Origin: Pseudomonas leptonychotis
GTDB lineage: Bacteria; Pseudomonadota; Gammaproteobacteria; Pseudomonadales; Pseudomonadaceae
Reading direction: 5' to 3'
DNA length: 64,000 nucleotides
Assembly (NCBI RefSeq): GCF_004920405.1
Contig: NZ_RFLV01000001.1
Span: 434,001-498,000, forward strand
A model generated the notes under the pieces. It saw nothing but the letters and a program-made list of their open reading frames with translations, searched no databases and was not told where the DNA came from. Shown piece after piece: positions 1-8,754 of this stretch (within the stretch, counting starts at the first letter, position 1; the number at the start of each line of letters is the position of its first letter). Position numbers and translations under genes: made by a program.

Positions 1-269
1 TGTTCAGGCACTAAACGCAGTAAGCCTTCCTGAGCGGCAACCAGTAAGTCCTCCATGGCGTGAGCAACTTTCACCCCGTCCTCTAAACCGACGATGCGCG
101 CAGCGCCCTTGAGCGAATGCGCCGCCCGCATACAGGCTTCCAGCTGCCCCGCATGATTGGGTTCGCGTTCCAACACCAAAAGGCCGCTATCGAGCACTTG
201 CGCCTGGGCATCTGCTTCCATGCGGTAGAGTTCCAGCAGCGAGGCATCCCTCATCTGATCGGGCGTCAT
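1..269 (-). CDS. wspE: WspE, CheA-type hybrid histidine kinase (N-terminal part only)
   Basis: Kinase of the Wsp surface-sensing pathway, which phosphorylates the diguanylate cyclase WspR. Only the first 89 residues are in the window; the gene runs off the left edge. They form an Hpt domain with the phospho-acceptor motif HSLKGAAR (His about residue 51). The ATG at 269 overlaps the wspD stop as ATGA, which fixes the start and indicates translational coupling. The call rests on the Hpt motif plus position as fifth gene after wspA-wspB-wspC-wspD. The kinase core, CheW-like and receiver domains expected of the family lie outside the window and cannot be checked. Confidence 0.9.
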   Translation of the reverse strand, partial: MTPDQMRDASLLELYRMEADAQAQVLDSGLLVLEREPNHAGQLEACMRAAHSLKGAARIVGLEDGVKVAHAMEDLLVAAQEGLLRLVPE

Positions 270-934
270 GCAAAACTCCTGCTGATGGCCTGACGCAGCA
301 GCTCATCATCGAGCTGGGTAATGCTGCGTCCCTGCCACTGCACGACGCCACTGGCAAACTGGCTGACCGCCAGGCCACCATCGCGCACAGCCGGCTGCAC
401 GCTGCGCAGGGGGATGGCATGAATACCGTCCACTTCGTCGACCGGAATCACCACCGGCCCGCCTTGCCCAGCCAGGATCAGCATGCGCGCAATAACGCGT
501 GGCCCCGCTGCCGATGCCGCGCTGGTTGCGATGCCCAAGAGTTCGCCAAGCGCTACACAGGCCACCAGGGTGCCACGCACATTGGCCACGCCGAGCAGGC
601 TGCGTGAACGCTGATGGGGTAACGAATGAATCGGCATCTGCGCCACCACCTCAACCAACCCGCGCGTTGCCAGTGCCAACCATTCCTCGGCAACCCGGAA
701 TACCAGCAGCGAACAACGCTCAACGGCTTGTTCTTCTAGAACAGGCTCGACATCACCTTGCACTGACGCATAGCGCTCCAGCAGGCGAATCGCGGCGCCA
801 GCGTGCACTTCACAATTACGGCAGTGCACATGCTCGCGTAGGCGTTCACAGCTTTTATCGCCCTGCACGCCGATACGATTCCAGCAGTCATCGATCACTG
901 CAGCGCTCTCCACCAGCATCAGGTTATCGCTCAT
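266..934 (-). CDS. wspD: WspD, CheW-like coupling protein
   Basis: Second CheW-type adaptor of the Wsp complex, linking receptor WspA to kinase WspE in the cytoplasm. 222 residues: a helical N-terminal part with a CxxC pair (HCRNCE, about residues 38-43), then a CheW domain from about residue 75, recognisable by the stretch SLLGVANVRGTLVACVALGE. The ATG at 934 is chosen over the GTG at 937 because GGAGTG lies at good spacing upstream. It overlaps the wspC end by 11 bp and the wspE start by 4 bp, so the operon is tightly coupled. Assignment as WspD rather than WspB is by gene order and by the longer N-terminus. Confidence 0.88.
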   Translation of the reverse strand: MSDNLMLVESAAVIDDCWNRIGVQGDKSCERLREHVHCRNCEVHAGAAIRLLERYASVQGDVEPVLEEQAVERCSLLVFRVAEEWLALATRGLVEVVAQMPIHSLPHQRSRSLLGVANVRGTLVACVALGELLGIATSAASAAGPRVIARMLILAGQGGPVVIPVDEVDGIHAIPLRSVQPAVRDGGLAVSQFASGVVQWQGRSITQLDDELLRQAISRSFA

Positions 935-2171
935 CACGTTTCACTCCTGAAGGGCTGGCACGGCTTACGCGTTGTTGTAACCGCTGGGCACCGCCATGAT
1001 CACCTCGCGCCGCCAGTAATGCGGCCAAGTGCACCAGGCTCGCCACATGCTCGGGCTCCAGGTAAAGCGCTTTGCGGTAGTAACCCTGCGCCGTATCGCC
1101 CTGCCCCGCCATGTCATTGAGCAAACCCATCCAGTAGAACGTATCCGCGTTAGGGCCGTGCTTGAGCAGATAACGTTCGCAATCTTGCAGCGCCTCAGCA
1201 CTGCGCCCGGCATCCGCCAACTCAGCAATTCTGGCCAACGCACTGGCGGCACCGTCGAGCCGCGCGACAGACTCGGGGGCCGGCGTCATGCTCGCTCGTG
1301 CGCGAGGGGGTTGTGGCATCGGCACTGGCCGAACAGGGGCTGGCGCGATTACTGGCGCCACTGCGGCCAATTCAGGCGGCGCAACCGCACGTTTGAAGGC
1401 AAAGGTCAGCGGTGCGCCCAGGGCTCGCATGCCACGCTGAGTCAGCAAACTGGCCTCAGCAGGGCCGACAAAGAAAGTGCCATCCTCGTGCAACAGGCCC
1501 TGCAGCCGATCCAGTACAGCGTTCTGGGTCGGGCGATCAAAATAAATCAGCAGATTGCGGCAGAAAACAAAATCGAAGGGCGCTTCGCCGCCCAGCACGT
1601 GGCTGTCCAGCAGGTTGCCACAGCGCAGCTTGACCCCATCACGCACCCGCGCCTGCAACTGATAACCGCTGGCCGTGGCAGCGAAATAACGGTCGCGAAA
1701 ACTCAGGTCCTGGCCGCGAAACGAATTGCGCCCGTAGTGCCCAAAGCGCGCCAACTCCACCACTCGGGCACTGACGTCCAACGCTTCGACCTGGAACGCG
1801 GCCGGGGCGAAACCGGCGTCCAGCAATGCCATCACAATCGAGTAGGGTTCCTCACCACTGGAACACGGCAGACTCAGTATCCGTAGCGGACGACTGCCTA
1901 ACAGCGCGGCTTTACGTTTAAGCGCCAGGTTGGCCAATGTGACAAAAGACTCCGGGTAACGAAAGAACCAGGTTTCCGGCACCACGACGGCTTCCACCAA
2001 CGCCTGTTGCTCGCTGCTCGAACGGCTGACGAGCAACCAATAATCAGTATCGGTAGCAAGGCTCAGCGCCTCCATACGCTGGCGCATGGCTCGTTCTACC
2101 ACCGCCCGCCCTACCGACTCAGCCTCCAGGCCGATCAGCTGTTTGAGCAGACGCTCCACCTCAGTAATCAT
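924..2171 (-). CDS. wspC: WspC, CheR-type protein methyltransferase with TPR
   Basis: S-adenosylmethionine-dependent methyltransferase that methylates glutamates of WspA and sets receptor sensitivity. 415 residues: CheR all-helical N-domain (about 1-75), Rossmann methyltransferase domain (about 80-265) with the SAM-binding SLPCSSGEEPYS and the FVFCRNLLIYFD motif, a proline/alanine-rich linker, and a C-terminal TPR segment (about 325-395, with the YYRKALYLEPEH pattern). The TPR extension is typical of WspC and absent from minimal CheR. Start taken at ATG 2171, which overlaps the wspB stop as ATGA; an in-frame start 36 bp further upstream lies inside wspB and is less likely. Confidence 0.92.
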   Translation of the reverse strand: MITEVERLLKQLIGLEAESVGRAVVERAMRQRMEALSLATDTDYWLLVSRSSSEQQALVEAVVVPETWFFRYPESFVTLANLALKRKAALLGSRPLRILSLPCSSGEEPYSIVMALLDAGFAPAAFQVEALDVSARVVELARFGHYGRNSFRGQDLSFRDRYFAATASGYQLQARVRDGVKLRCGNLLDSHVLGGEAPFDFVFCRNLLIYFDRPTQNAVLDRLQGLLHEDGTFFVGPAEASLLTQRGMRALGAPLTFAFKRAVAPPELAAVAPVIAPAPVRPVPMPQPPRARASMTPAPESVARLDGAASALARIAELADAGRSAEALQDCERYLLKHGPNADTFYWMGLLNDMAGQGDTAQGYYRKALYLEPEHVASLVHLAALLAARGDHGGAQRLQQRVSRASPSGVKRDER

Positions 2172-2671
2172 GCGGCGTCGCCCGGCGCGGGGAACAACAG
2201 CGCACACACATCAGCGGGTAGCAAGCCGGCGACCTCAATGCACTGAATCAGCCCGAGGGGCGAATCTTGTAACGCCCCCAGATACTGCGCATCGCCGGGT
2301 TTCAGGCCTGAATCACGAAAGGCACTGGCCTGCAGGCGCAGGGTGTCAGTGGCTTTTTCCAACACCAGGCCGAGCACACGATTGGCTGGGCGGTAATGCA
2401 CTAAGACCAATCGCGTACTGATCAGCGCAACGGCGGGGCGACCACAGGCACGCATCAGTAAATCAATCACCGGCACTGACGCGCCGCGGTACTCGAAGCC
2501 TCCAGCGACCCAAGCAGGTGCCTGCGGAAATGCTTTCAGACGACGTAATGGCAGCACCTCGACCACTTCATGCACATTGAGCGCGTAGCGGTCCTGATCC
2601 AGGTTAAACAGTAAATAGAGCTCACCAGCCTCACGGCTGAGTGATACCTGGCCGGCACTTGGTGTGTTCAT
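2168..2671 (-). CDS. wspB: WspB, CheW-like coupling protein
   Basis: CheW-domain adaptor of the Wsp signalling array. 167 residues, nearly all one CheW domain: LFNLDQDRYALNVHEVVEVL (about residues 21-40), then FEYRGASVPVIDL (about 58-70) and a C-terminal half with the LVLVHY strand. The ATG at 2671 lies 2 bp after the wspA stop and the TGA overlaps wspC, so translation is coupled on both sides. Compared with WspD it lacks the long N-terminal extension. Position immediately after the receptor gene matches wspB of other pseudomonads. Confidence 0.9.
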   Translation of the reverse strand: MNTPSAGQVSLSREAGELYLLFNLDQDRYALNVHEVVEVLPLRRLKAFPQAPAWVAGGFEYRGASVPVIDLLMRACGRPAVALISTRLVLVHYRPANRVLGLVLEKATDTLRLQASAFRDSGLKPGDAQYLGALQDSPLGLIQCIEVAGLLPADVCALLFPAPGDAA

Positions 2672-2673
2672 GC

Positions 2674-4308
2674 TCAGACCTTGAATCGGCTGACGCCGCT
2701 GCGCAGGCTACCGGCCACTTGATTCAACTCATCAATGGCCGCGCCGGCTTGGCGTAACGAGTCAACCGTTTGCCCGCTGGCTTCGCTCAACTGCACCAAG
2801 GCTTGAGTAATCTGTTCAGCCCCCGTCGCTTGGGCTTGCATCCCCTCATCCACCATCTGTACACGGGGAGCCAGAGCCTGCACCTGATGAATAATCTGCG
2901 ACAACTGATCACCCACCTGGGCCATCTCACTGTTACCGCGACGCACCTCTTCAGAGAATTTATCCATGCCCATAACCCCCGCCGACACCGCCGACTGGAT
3001 TTCACGCACCATCTGTTCGATGTCATAGGTGGCGACAGCCGTCTGGTCGGCTAAACGCCGAACCTGGGTTGCCACTACAGAGAAGCCACGCCCGTACTCA
3101 CCGGCCTTTTCCGCTTCAATGGCCGCATTCAAGGACAGTAAGTTGGTCTGGTCCGCCACTTTAACGATGGTGGTCACCACATGATTGATGTTGCCGGCTT
3201 TCTCATTGAGGATCGCCAGCTTGGCATTCACCACGTCAGCCGCCCCCATTACATGACGCATCACCTCTTCCATGCGGGCCAGGCCCATCTGACCAGAGCC
3301 GGCGAGCACCGAGGTGTGTTCGGCCGTACTGGACACCTCACTCATGGTGCGTACCAGATCACGCGAGGTGGCGGTAATTTCACGCGAGGTGGCGCCGATT
3401 TCGGTCGTCGTAGCGGCCGTTTCCGTAGCGGTGGCTTGCTGCTGCCTGGACGTGGCCGCAATCTCGGTGATCGACGTGGTCATCTGCACGGCCGAACGCT
3501 GCGCTTGGGCCACCAGAGCCTTGAGCTCGTCCGCCATGCTGTTGAACCCTTCCTCGATGGCGTTGAACTCATCACGTCGGCCCATGGCCAGGCGCGCCGA
3601 AAGGTCTCCTGAACCCAGCACCTTAAAGGTATCCACCACCGTCGTAATGGGCTGGCTAATCGCCCGCTGCAGGCTCACCGAGCTCAGCGCCGCCACGCCC
3701 ATTACAATGAGAATGGCCAGCACCAGGCTCAACTTGGTCACCTCGACATCCGTCACAATTTGCTGCACCGATTGCTCGGCATACTGTTGGTTAAGCTCGA
3801 ACAGTCGAGTCAGGGCGGCCCGCGCCTCCAGCCAGGCTGACAGCAACTCGCCCCGACCCAGGCGTGAGGCTTCAAGGTCGCGCCCCGATGTAATCAGCTC
3901 AAGTAACTGCGCGTGCAGCGCCAAATACTGGTCACGTTTAATTAAAAAATTCTGCGCTTCAAGACGATCCTGTTCAGTGTTGATGGTGCCCTGGTAGGCC
4001 GCCCAGGTTTTGTCCATCCGCTGAGACAATTCCGCAAACGCCTTGCGCTCACTTGCATTGAGGCTCAGCCCGTCCACGCTATCGCGGCCAACCATCAGCA
4101 GGCGCTGGCTTTCCATAAGGTGATCAGCCCAGGCCAAGCGCATCAAACCGGCTTGCTGCATGCCCGGCGCGGCCGATGTACTCACATGCGTGGCGGCCTG
4201 CTCGACCGTGGCCAAACGGTAATAGGCCGTGGCAGAGAGCAGCAAAAGAATCACGACCACAACGGAAAAGCTCGCGATGATGCGTTGCCGCACAGTCCAG
4301 TTCTTCAC
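2674..4308 (-). CDS. wspA: WspA, membrane methyl-accepting chemoreceptor for surface sensing
   Basis: Receptor that activates WspE on surface contact and so raises c-di-GMP. 544 residues from a GTG start: cytoplasmic N-tip, first membrane helix (about 12-30), a four-helix-bundle periplasmic region with no PAS or Cache fold evident (about 31-185), second membrane helix (about 188-210), HAMP, then the signalling coiled coil with the MCP tip (VVKVADQTNLLSLNAAIEAE, ATQVRRLADQTA). GTG at 4308 is chosen because a strong GGGGA lies 6-7 bases upstream and the residues after it match the family start; the longer in-frame extension has no receptor-like sequence. First gene of the wsp operon, divergent from the diguanylate cyclase at 4555. 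Confidence 0.93.
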   Translation of the reverse strand: MKNWTVRQRIIASFSVVVVILLLLSATAYYRLATVEQAATHVSTSAAPGMQQAGLMRLAWADHLMESQRLLMVGRDSVDGLSLNASERKAFAELSQRMDKTWAAYQGTINTEQDRLEAQNFLIKRDQYLALHAQLLELITSGRDLEASRLGRGELLSAWLEARAALTRLFELNQQYAEQSVQQIVTDVEVTKLSLVLAILIVMGVAALSSVSLQRAISQPITTVVDTFKVLGSGDLSARLAMGRRDEFNAIEEGFNSMADELKALVAQAQRSAVQMTTSITEIAATSRQQQATATETAATTTEIGATSREITATSRDLVRTMSEVSSTAEHTSVLAGSGQMGLARMEEVMRHVMGAADVVNAKLAILNEKAGNINHVVTTIVKVADQTNLLSLNAAIEAEKAGEYGRGFSVVATQVRRLADQTAVATYDIEQMVREIQSAVSAGVMGMDKFSEEVRRGNSEMAQVGDQLSQIIHQVQALAPRVQMVDEGMQAQATGAEQITQALVQLSEASGQTVDSLRQAGAAIDELNQVAGSLRSGVSRFKV

Positions 4309-4554
4309 AATATTCCCCACTCGGTTAAACGTACCCGGCCAGCCAGATGCTGATCGCGCGCAGATGCGTAGGACTCTAGAGTTTGCCCAAGCCGGCGGCA
4401 AGCATTGAAACGCCACAGAGCCACGAGGCACTGACGCTTAGCCTGAGCGCAACGCAGCTGAGCTAGACTGCTAACAATCCGCCGGAGCCTTACTGGGTTC
4501 AGTTCTTGAAACCGCTTGATGCCTCTGACTCAAGCCCCACGGAGTTGCCTTAGC

Positions 4555-6183
4555 ATGGGTAGCCTACGCAGCCGCTTTGCTCTTTTGATTGCCTTGTTAG
4601 TAGCAGGGCTGAGCTGGATGCTCGGTAGCCTGATTGGCCAGGACGCTAGCCAACGCATCCGCGATGAAGTCGGCCGGGACCTCGCTGAAGTGTCATTTAT
4701 GATGGTTGATCGCCTGGACCGCGACATGCAAAACCGCGCCGCGATGTTGCAGGTGATTGGCAAGCTGCGCGCACTCAGCCAACCGGACGATATTACTGAG
4801 ATCCGTGTGCTGCTCGACCGCTTGCAAACCGAGTTCCCCAGCATCGCCTGGATTGGTTATACCGACGTCAAAGGTACGGTACTGGCCTCCAGCGATGGCG
4901 TGCTCGAAGGCGCCAGCATCGCCCAGCGCCCGGTGTTTCTCCAAGCGCAGAAACAAGTGTTTATCGGCGACGTTCATGAAGCCGTACTACTGGCCAAACT
5001 GCTGCCTAACCCAACGGGCGAGGCGATGAAATTTGTCGACATCAGCCTGCCGGTGTTTGCCGCCGATGGCAGCCTGGTCGGCGTGCTGGCCTCGCACCTC
5101 TCTTGGTCCTGGGCGGACGAAGTGCGCCTGGCCATTCTTGAGCCGATCCAGAAGCGTCGCAATGTCGAGTTCTTCGTGATCGGCCAGGACCGCACCGTGC
5201 TACTCGCGCCTAAGGAGATGATCGGCCAGCGCCTGCACCTGCCAGCACTCAACGAGGTGACGCAAGGCAAAGACCTCTGGGCCGTGCAGGAATGGCCGGA
5301 CGGCAAGCAGTACCTGACGGGACTGGCGCTGAGCCAAGGCCATATGGACTACAAAGGCCTGGGCTGGACGGTGATCGCTCGCCAGCAACTAGATGAAGCC
5401 TACGCCCCGGCGCGCGAAACAAGGCGCTACATTCTGCTGTGGGGCATTGGCCTGGCGGTATTATTTGCGCTGGTCGGCTGGCTTTTGGCCGGCTATTTCA
5501 CCCGCCCATTGCGCCAGATCGCCGAAGCGGCGGACCGTCTCAGCGCCGGTGAAATCAGCATGATCCCCGCGCTAAAAGGGACCCGCGAGATCGAGACCCT
5601 CAGCGATTCAATTCGGCACCTGGTGGACAGCCTGACGCGCCACCAAACAGCCTTGGGGGTTATGGAAAATCTCGCCCATCATGACGCACTCACAGGCTTA
5701 CCCAACCGCGTCGCACTGGAAAGCTATCTGCCGCGTGCACAACAACGCAGCCAGGCCAATAGCAATTGCCTGGCGTTGTTCTACCTAGATCTGGACGGCT
5801 TTAAACCCATCAATGACCAGTTTGGCCACGCCGCAGGTGATTTGGTGCTGCGCGAAGTGGCCATCCGCCTGCGCGGCTGCCTGCGTGAAGGTGATCTGGT
5901 CGCACGGCTTGGAGGCGATGAGTTCTTGATGGTGCTCCAGGTACCCGGTGGCGAGGCGTTAGCCCAAGCTCAGCTGGTGGCTGAGCGCACCCTGGGAGCG
6001 CTGAATGCGCCCATCGACCTGGGCAACCATCAGGTTAAGGTCGGCTGCAGCATTGGCGGCGCGCTCTGGCCATTAGACACTAGCAACCTAAGCGAGGCGC
6101 TGGAACTGGCTGATAGGGCCTTGTACCGCGCCAAACATACCGGCAAGCATTGCGCGGTGTTCCATGCAGCCAGCAAACGCTAA
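4555..6183 (+). CDS. Membrane diguanylate cyclase: periplasmic sensor, HAMP, GGDEF
   Basis: Predicted to make c-di-GMP from two GTP at the inner membrane. 542 residues: membrane helix (about 8-25), extracytoplasmic Cache-like sensor (about 30-285; IAWIGYTDVKGTVLASSDGV is typical), second membrane helix (about 290-312), HAMP (GYFTRPLRQIAEAADRLSAG), and a GGDEF domain (about 370-540) with an intact GGDEF active site. The inhibitory RxxD motif (REGD) sits five residues before GGDEF, so product inhibition is expected. ATG 4555 follows GGAG at 11 bases; an ATG pair 36-39 bp upstream is possible but has a weaker ribosome site. Divergently transcribed from wspA; this is not WspR, which has a receiver domain and no membrane helices. 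Confidence 0.88.
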   Translation: MGSLRSRFALLIALLVAGLSWMLGSLIGQDASQRIRDEVGRDLAEVSFMMVDRLDRDMQNRAAMLQVIGKLRALSQPDDITEIRVLLDRLQTEFPSIAWIGYTDVKGTVLASSDGVLEGASIAQRPVFLQAQKQVFIGDVHEAVLLAKLLPNPTGEAMKFVDISLPVFAADGSLVGVLASHLSWSWADEVRLAILEPIQKRRNVEFFVIGQDRTVLLAPKEMIGQRLHLPALNEVTQGKDLWAVQEWPDGKQYLTGLALSQGHMDYKGLGWTVIARQQLDEAYAPARETRRYILLWGIGLAVLFALVGWLLAGYFTRPLRQIAEAADRLSAGEISMIPALKGTREIETLSDSIRHLVDSLTRHQTALGVMENLAHHDALTGLPNRVALESYLPRAQQRSQANSNCLALFYLDLDGFKPINDQFGHAAGDLVLREVAIRLRGCLREGDLVARLGGDEFLMVLQVPGGEALAQAQLVAERTLGALNAPIDLGNHQVKVGCSIGGALWPLDTSNLSEALELADRALYRAKHTGKHCAVFHAASKR

Positions 6184-6186
6184 ACC

Positions 6187-6981
6187 TTATTGAGCCCGCA
6201 GACGCAGCAACTGGTCGGCGAGCTTGGCGGCATGCCGCTCGACAACCAGCGGCACCAGATTGTCGTTGTAGCCCACCAGGCGTGGGTAGATAAACTTCCA
6301 GCGCGTCAACGCTCGCTGCAAGCGTTGCTGCTGCGCGTCGGTCACTTCTGTGGCGAGGCTGGCGAGTTCGGCATCCACCTGCTTGGCCAGCACGTCGATA
6401 TCCTGGTTCAGGTAATGCTGCTGTTGCTCCGGCAGGGTCTCGATATCCCCCACATAAGCACGCGCGGTATAGCGCGCCGCCAGGTATTGCACCTTGGCAG
6501 GCAAGCTTTGCAACCGCAGATCGGCAGCAGGCAGGGGCTGCGCAAGGCCTTTTAGCAGTTGTTGCTCAAGCGCCTCGAAGGCTGCGACCAGCTCGCGCTG
6601 GGCTTTGCTGTACTGAAAATTGAATTCCCAGGGCAGATCAGGTTCACCAGGGTTATACGCCAGCGCTTGCTCGACCAGCGCCGCGAAGGCTGCCAGAGAC
6701 GGCGGCAGCTGCTCCATCGCCAAGCGTGCGGACTCGGTCAGAGGTTGCGCCTGCAAGGTCGCCAGGTTTGCACGCAACTTGCCCAGATCGGCCTGCACCT
6801 TGGCCGCCAACTCGGCATGCCCGCCCTCACCACGATGGATAAACAGATCGGTACTGGTTCGAAACACCAGCACCTGCGCACTTTGCAGCTGGGTCAGCGC
6901 TACGTCAGGCGCGGCTTGGACTATCGAGCTGAACACAATCAGCGCCAAGCTCAGCAGACAATTGGTGTAGGTGCGGTGCAT
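6187..6981 (-). CDS. Exported helical protein of unknown function
   Basis: 264 residues. A signal peptide is clear (hydrophobic segment followed by VQAAP, cleavage after about residue 23). The mature part is predicted all-helical, rich in Leu, Ala and Gln, with no cysteine or recognisable enzyme motif; it has a regular charged/hydrophobic pattern like a periplasmic helical bundle. No family recognised. An in-frame ATG at 6996 exists; 6981 is preferred because GGA precedes it at suitable spacing and the signal peptide then begins normally (MHRTY). It converges on the diguanylate cyclase with only 3 bp between stops. Confidence 0.75.
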   Translation of the reverse strand: MHRTYTNCLLSLALIVFSSIVQAAPDVALTQLQSAQVLVFRTSTDLFIHRGEGGHAELAAKVQADLGKLRANLATLQAQPLTESARLAMEQLPPSLAAFAALVEQALAYNPGEPDLPWEFNFQYSKAQRELVAAFEALEQQLLKGLAQPLPAADLRLQSLPAKVQYLAARYTARAYVGDIETLPEQQQHYLNQDIDVLAKQVDAELASLATEVTDAQQQRLQRALTRWKFIYPRLVGYNDNLVPLVVERHAAKLADQLLRLRAQ

Positions 6982-7071
6982 CGGGCGTCCATCCATAGAG
7001 GGAAAGGCGCCGATTATAGGGAGGCCGCAAGCTAGCGGCCAGAACCCTTGGCAGATGGCTGCTACGCGCTA

Positions 7072-7809
7072 TTAGCCCGCCACCAGCTCCTGGCGCACCT
7101 GAGCCTCAAGCTCGGTCTTTAGCGCTGGATCCAACTTGAGCTGACGGGCCAGCTCTTCCAGATACGCACGCTCCATAAAGTGCTCCTCATCCACCATCAG
7201 CACGCTGGCCACATACATTTCCGCCGCCATTTCCGGCGTACTGGCTGCGCGAGCTATTTCGGCAGGATCCAGCGGTTTATTCAGCTCGGCCTGCAACCAA
7301 TGCTGTAATTCGGCATCGTCAGTGAGTTTGACCAGCTCGCCTTCAATCAACTGTCGCTCGCGTGCATCGACATGGCCATCGGCTTTAGCTGCACCCACCA
7401 GCGCCTTGAGAATCGCCTGGCTGTGCAGCTCGGCCTGCGGCGCCGGCAAGCGATCCAGGGTTTGCGGCTCGCCCTGCGGAGCATTGGCCTGCTGCGCCTG
7501 CCAGTTACCATAGGCTTTGTAAGCGACCACACCGAGTGCAGCCAAACCGCCATAGGTCAGGGCTTTGCCGCCCATTTTGCGCGCACTCTTGTTACCCAGC
7601 AGCATGCCCAGAGCACCCGCGGCGAGCGCACCACCACCGGCACCTTTGAGTAGAGTGCCTAGATCCCCGCCCTTACCACCTTGGCCTGCACCGCCAAGCA
7701 AACCACCTAGGCTGCCGCCGAGACCGCCAGTGGAGCCGCCGCCGGATTTCTGTTGCAACAGGTCCTGGCCGGATTTCAACAACTGATCAAGTAATCCACG
7801 GGTAATCAT
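7072..7809 (-). CDS. DUF533 (YebE-like) membrane-associated protein
   Basis: 245 residues. N-terminal helix, then a long Gly-rich low-complexity stretch (about residues 23-75), a short hydrophobic segment (ALTYGGLAALGVVAYKAYG, about 83-101) likely to insert in the membrane, and a C-terminal helical domain (about 130-245; ALVGAAKADGHVDARERQLI) of the DUF533/TerB-like fold. E. coli YebE is the best-known relative; its role is unknown beyond envelope-stress induction. ATG 7809 follows GGGAGAG. Same strand as the upstream unknown exported gene but separated by 90 bp, so probably its own transcript. Confidence 0.85.
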   Translation of the reverse strand: MITRGLLDQLLKSGQDLLQQKSGGGSTGGLGGSLGGLLGGAGQGGKGGDLGTLLKGAGGGALAAGALGMLLGNKSARKMGGKALTYGGLAALGVVAYKAYGNWQAQQANAPQGEPQTLDRLPAPQAELHSQAILKALVGAAKADGHVDARERQLIEGELVKLTDDAELQHWLQAELNKPLDPAEIARAASTPEMAAEMYVASVLMVDEEHFMERAYLEELARQLKLDPALKTELEAQVRQELVAG

Positions 7810-8076
7810 CAAGCGCTCTCCCTAAAAATAGTTGTACCGGTACATGGATCGATTCTAGAGAGAGAGGTTTCTCGCCACCTAGCCTCAGAGTGCTTCGAAA
7901 GATTGCCAGCGGACTCAAAAACAGGGAAAAACGGCTACTCGTCGGTTAACCGACGCTGAATCTGTCAAATAGTGGTCAGCATCACATAAGCGCAGTATTT
8001 GGCGCCGGTAGGATGGCGCGATAAATCGCCCTCAAACGGTCAAGGCTATGCATACAGCCGACACCGGAGTCCATCC

Positions 8077-8748
8077 ATGCTGCGACACACACCGCTTGCC
8101 GCCCACCGCCTACTTCGCTGCCTACTCGCGAGTTGCTGGCTGTTTAGCCCAGTGCTGGTGGCCGATGCACCGGCTACCCAGCGCAGTGCTTTGTCAGCAG
8201 CGCTCAGCGACACGCGCCTGGCCAGCTGGCTCAACCTGCTCGACCATTCAGCCCAGGATGACGAGCGCGTGCAACTGGAGCGGGTTAACCACTTCATCAA
8301 TCGTTCGGTGAGTTTTGTCAGCGATCAGCAAGCCTGGGGCGTCGAGGATTACTGGGCCACGCCGGCGCAGACACTTAGCCTAGGCAAAGGTGACTGCGAA
8401 GATTTCGCCATCGCCAAATACTTCAGTTTGGTGCGCATGGGTGTGCCCAGCGAGAAACTGCGTCTGACCTTCGTCAAGGCACTCAAGCAGAACCAGGCGC
8501 ATATGGTGCTGGCCTATTACCCCAGCGCCAGCGAGCAGCCGCTGATCCTCGACAACCTCGACCCGCGCATTCTCCCGGCCAGTGAGCGTGGCGATCTGTT
8601 GCCGGTGTATTCCTTTAATAACCACGGCGTGTTTCTGGCCAAAACGCCGCAACGCGTTAGCCAGCCGCCGGAGTTTCTGGCGCGTTGGAATGAACTGAGC
8701 GAACGCGCGCTGGCCGATGGTTCAGCCGCGCCCTCACCGCAGGGCTAA
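8077..8748 (+). CDS. LapG-like periplasmic transglutaminase-fold cysteine protease
   Basis: Family known from LapG, the periplasmic protease that cuts large surface adhesins near their N-terminus unless sequestered by the c-di-GMP-bound receptor LapD. 223 residues: signal peptide (about 1-29), then the bacterial transglutaminase-like cysteine proteinase domain. The catalytic triad is visible: Cys107 in GKGDCEDFAIAKY, His142 in QAHMVLAYY and Asp159 in LILDNLD; the spacings (35 and 17) fit LapG. ATG 8077 follows GGAG; the longer frame upstream has no signal-peptide character. There is no lapD or large adhesin beside it, so the substrate and regulator are unknown here. Confidence 0.87.
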   Translation: MLRHTPLAAHRLLRCLLASCWLFSPVLVADAPATQRSALSAALSDTRLASWLNLLDHSAQDDERVQLERVNHFINRSVSFVSDQQAWGVEDYWATPAQTLSLGKGDCEDFAIAKYFSLVRMGVPSEKLRLTFVKALKQNQAHMVLAYYPSASEQPLILDNLDPRILPASERGDLLPVYSFNNHGVFLAKTPQRVSQPPEFLARWNELSERALADGSAAPSPQG

Positions 8749-8754
8749 CACCTA

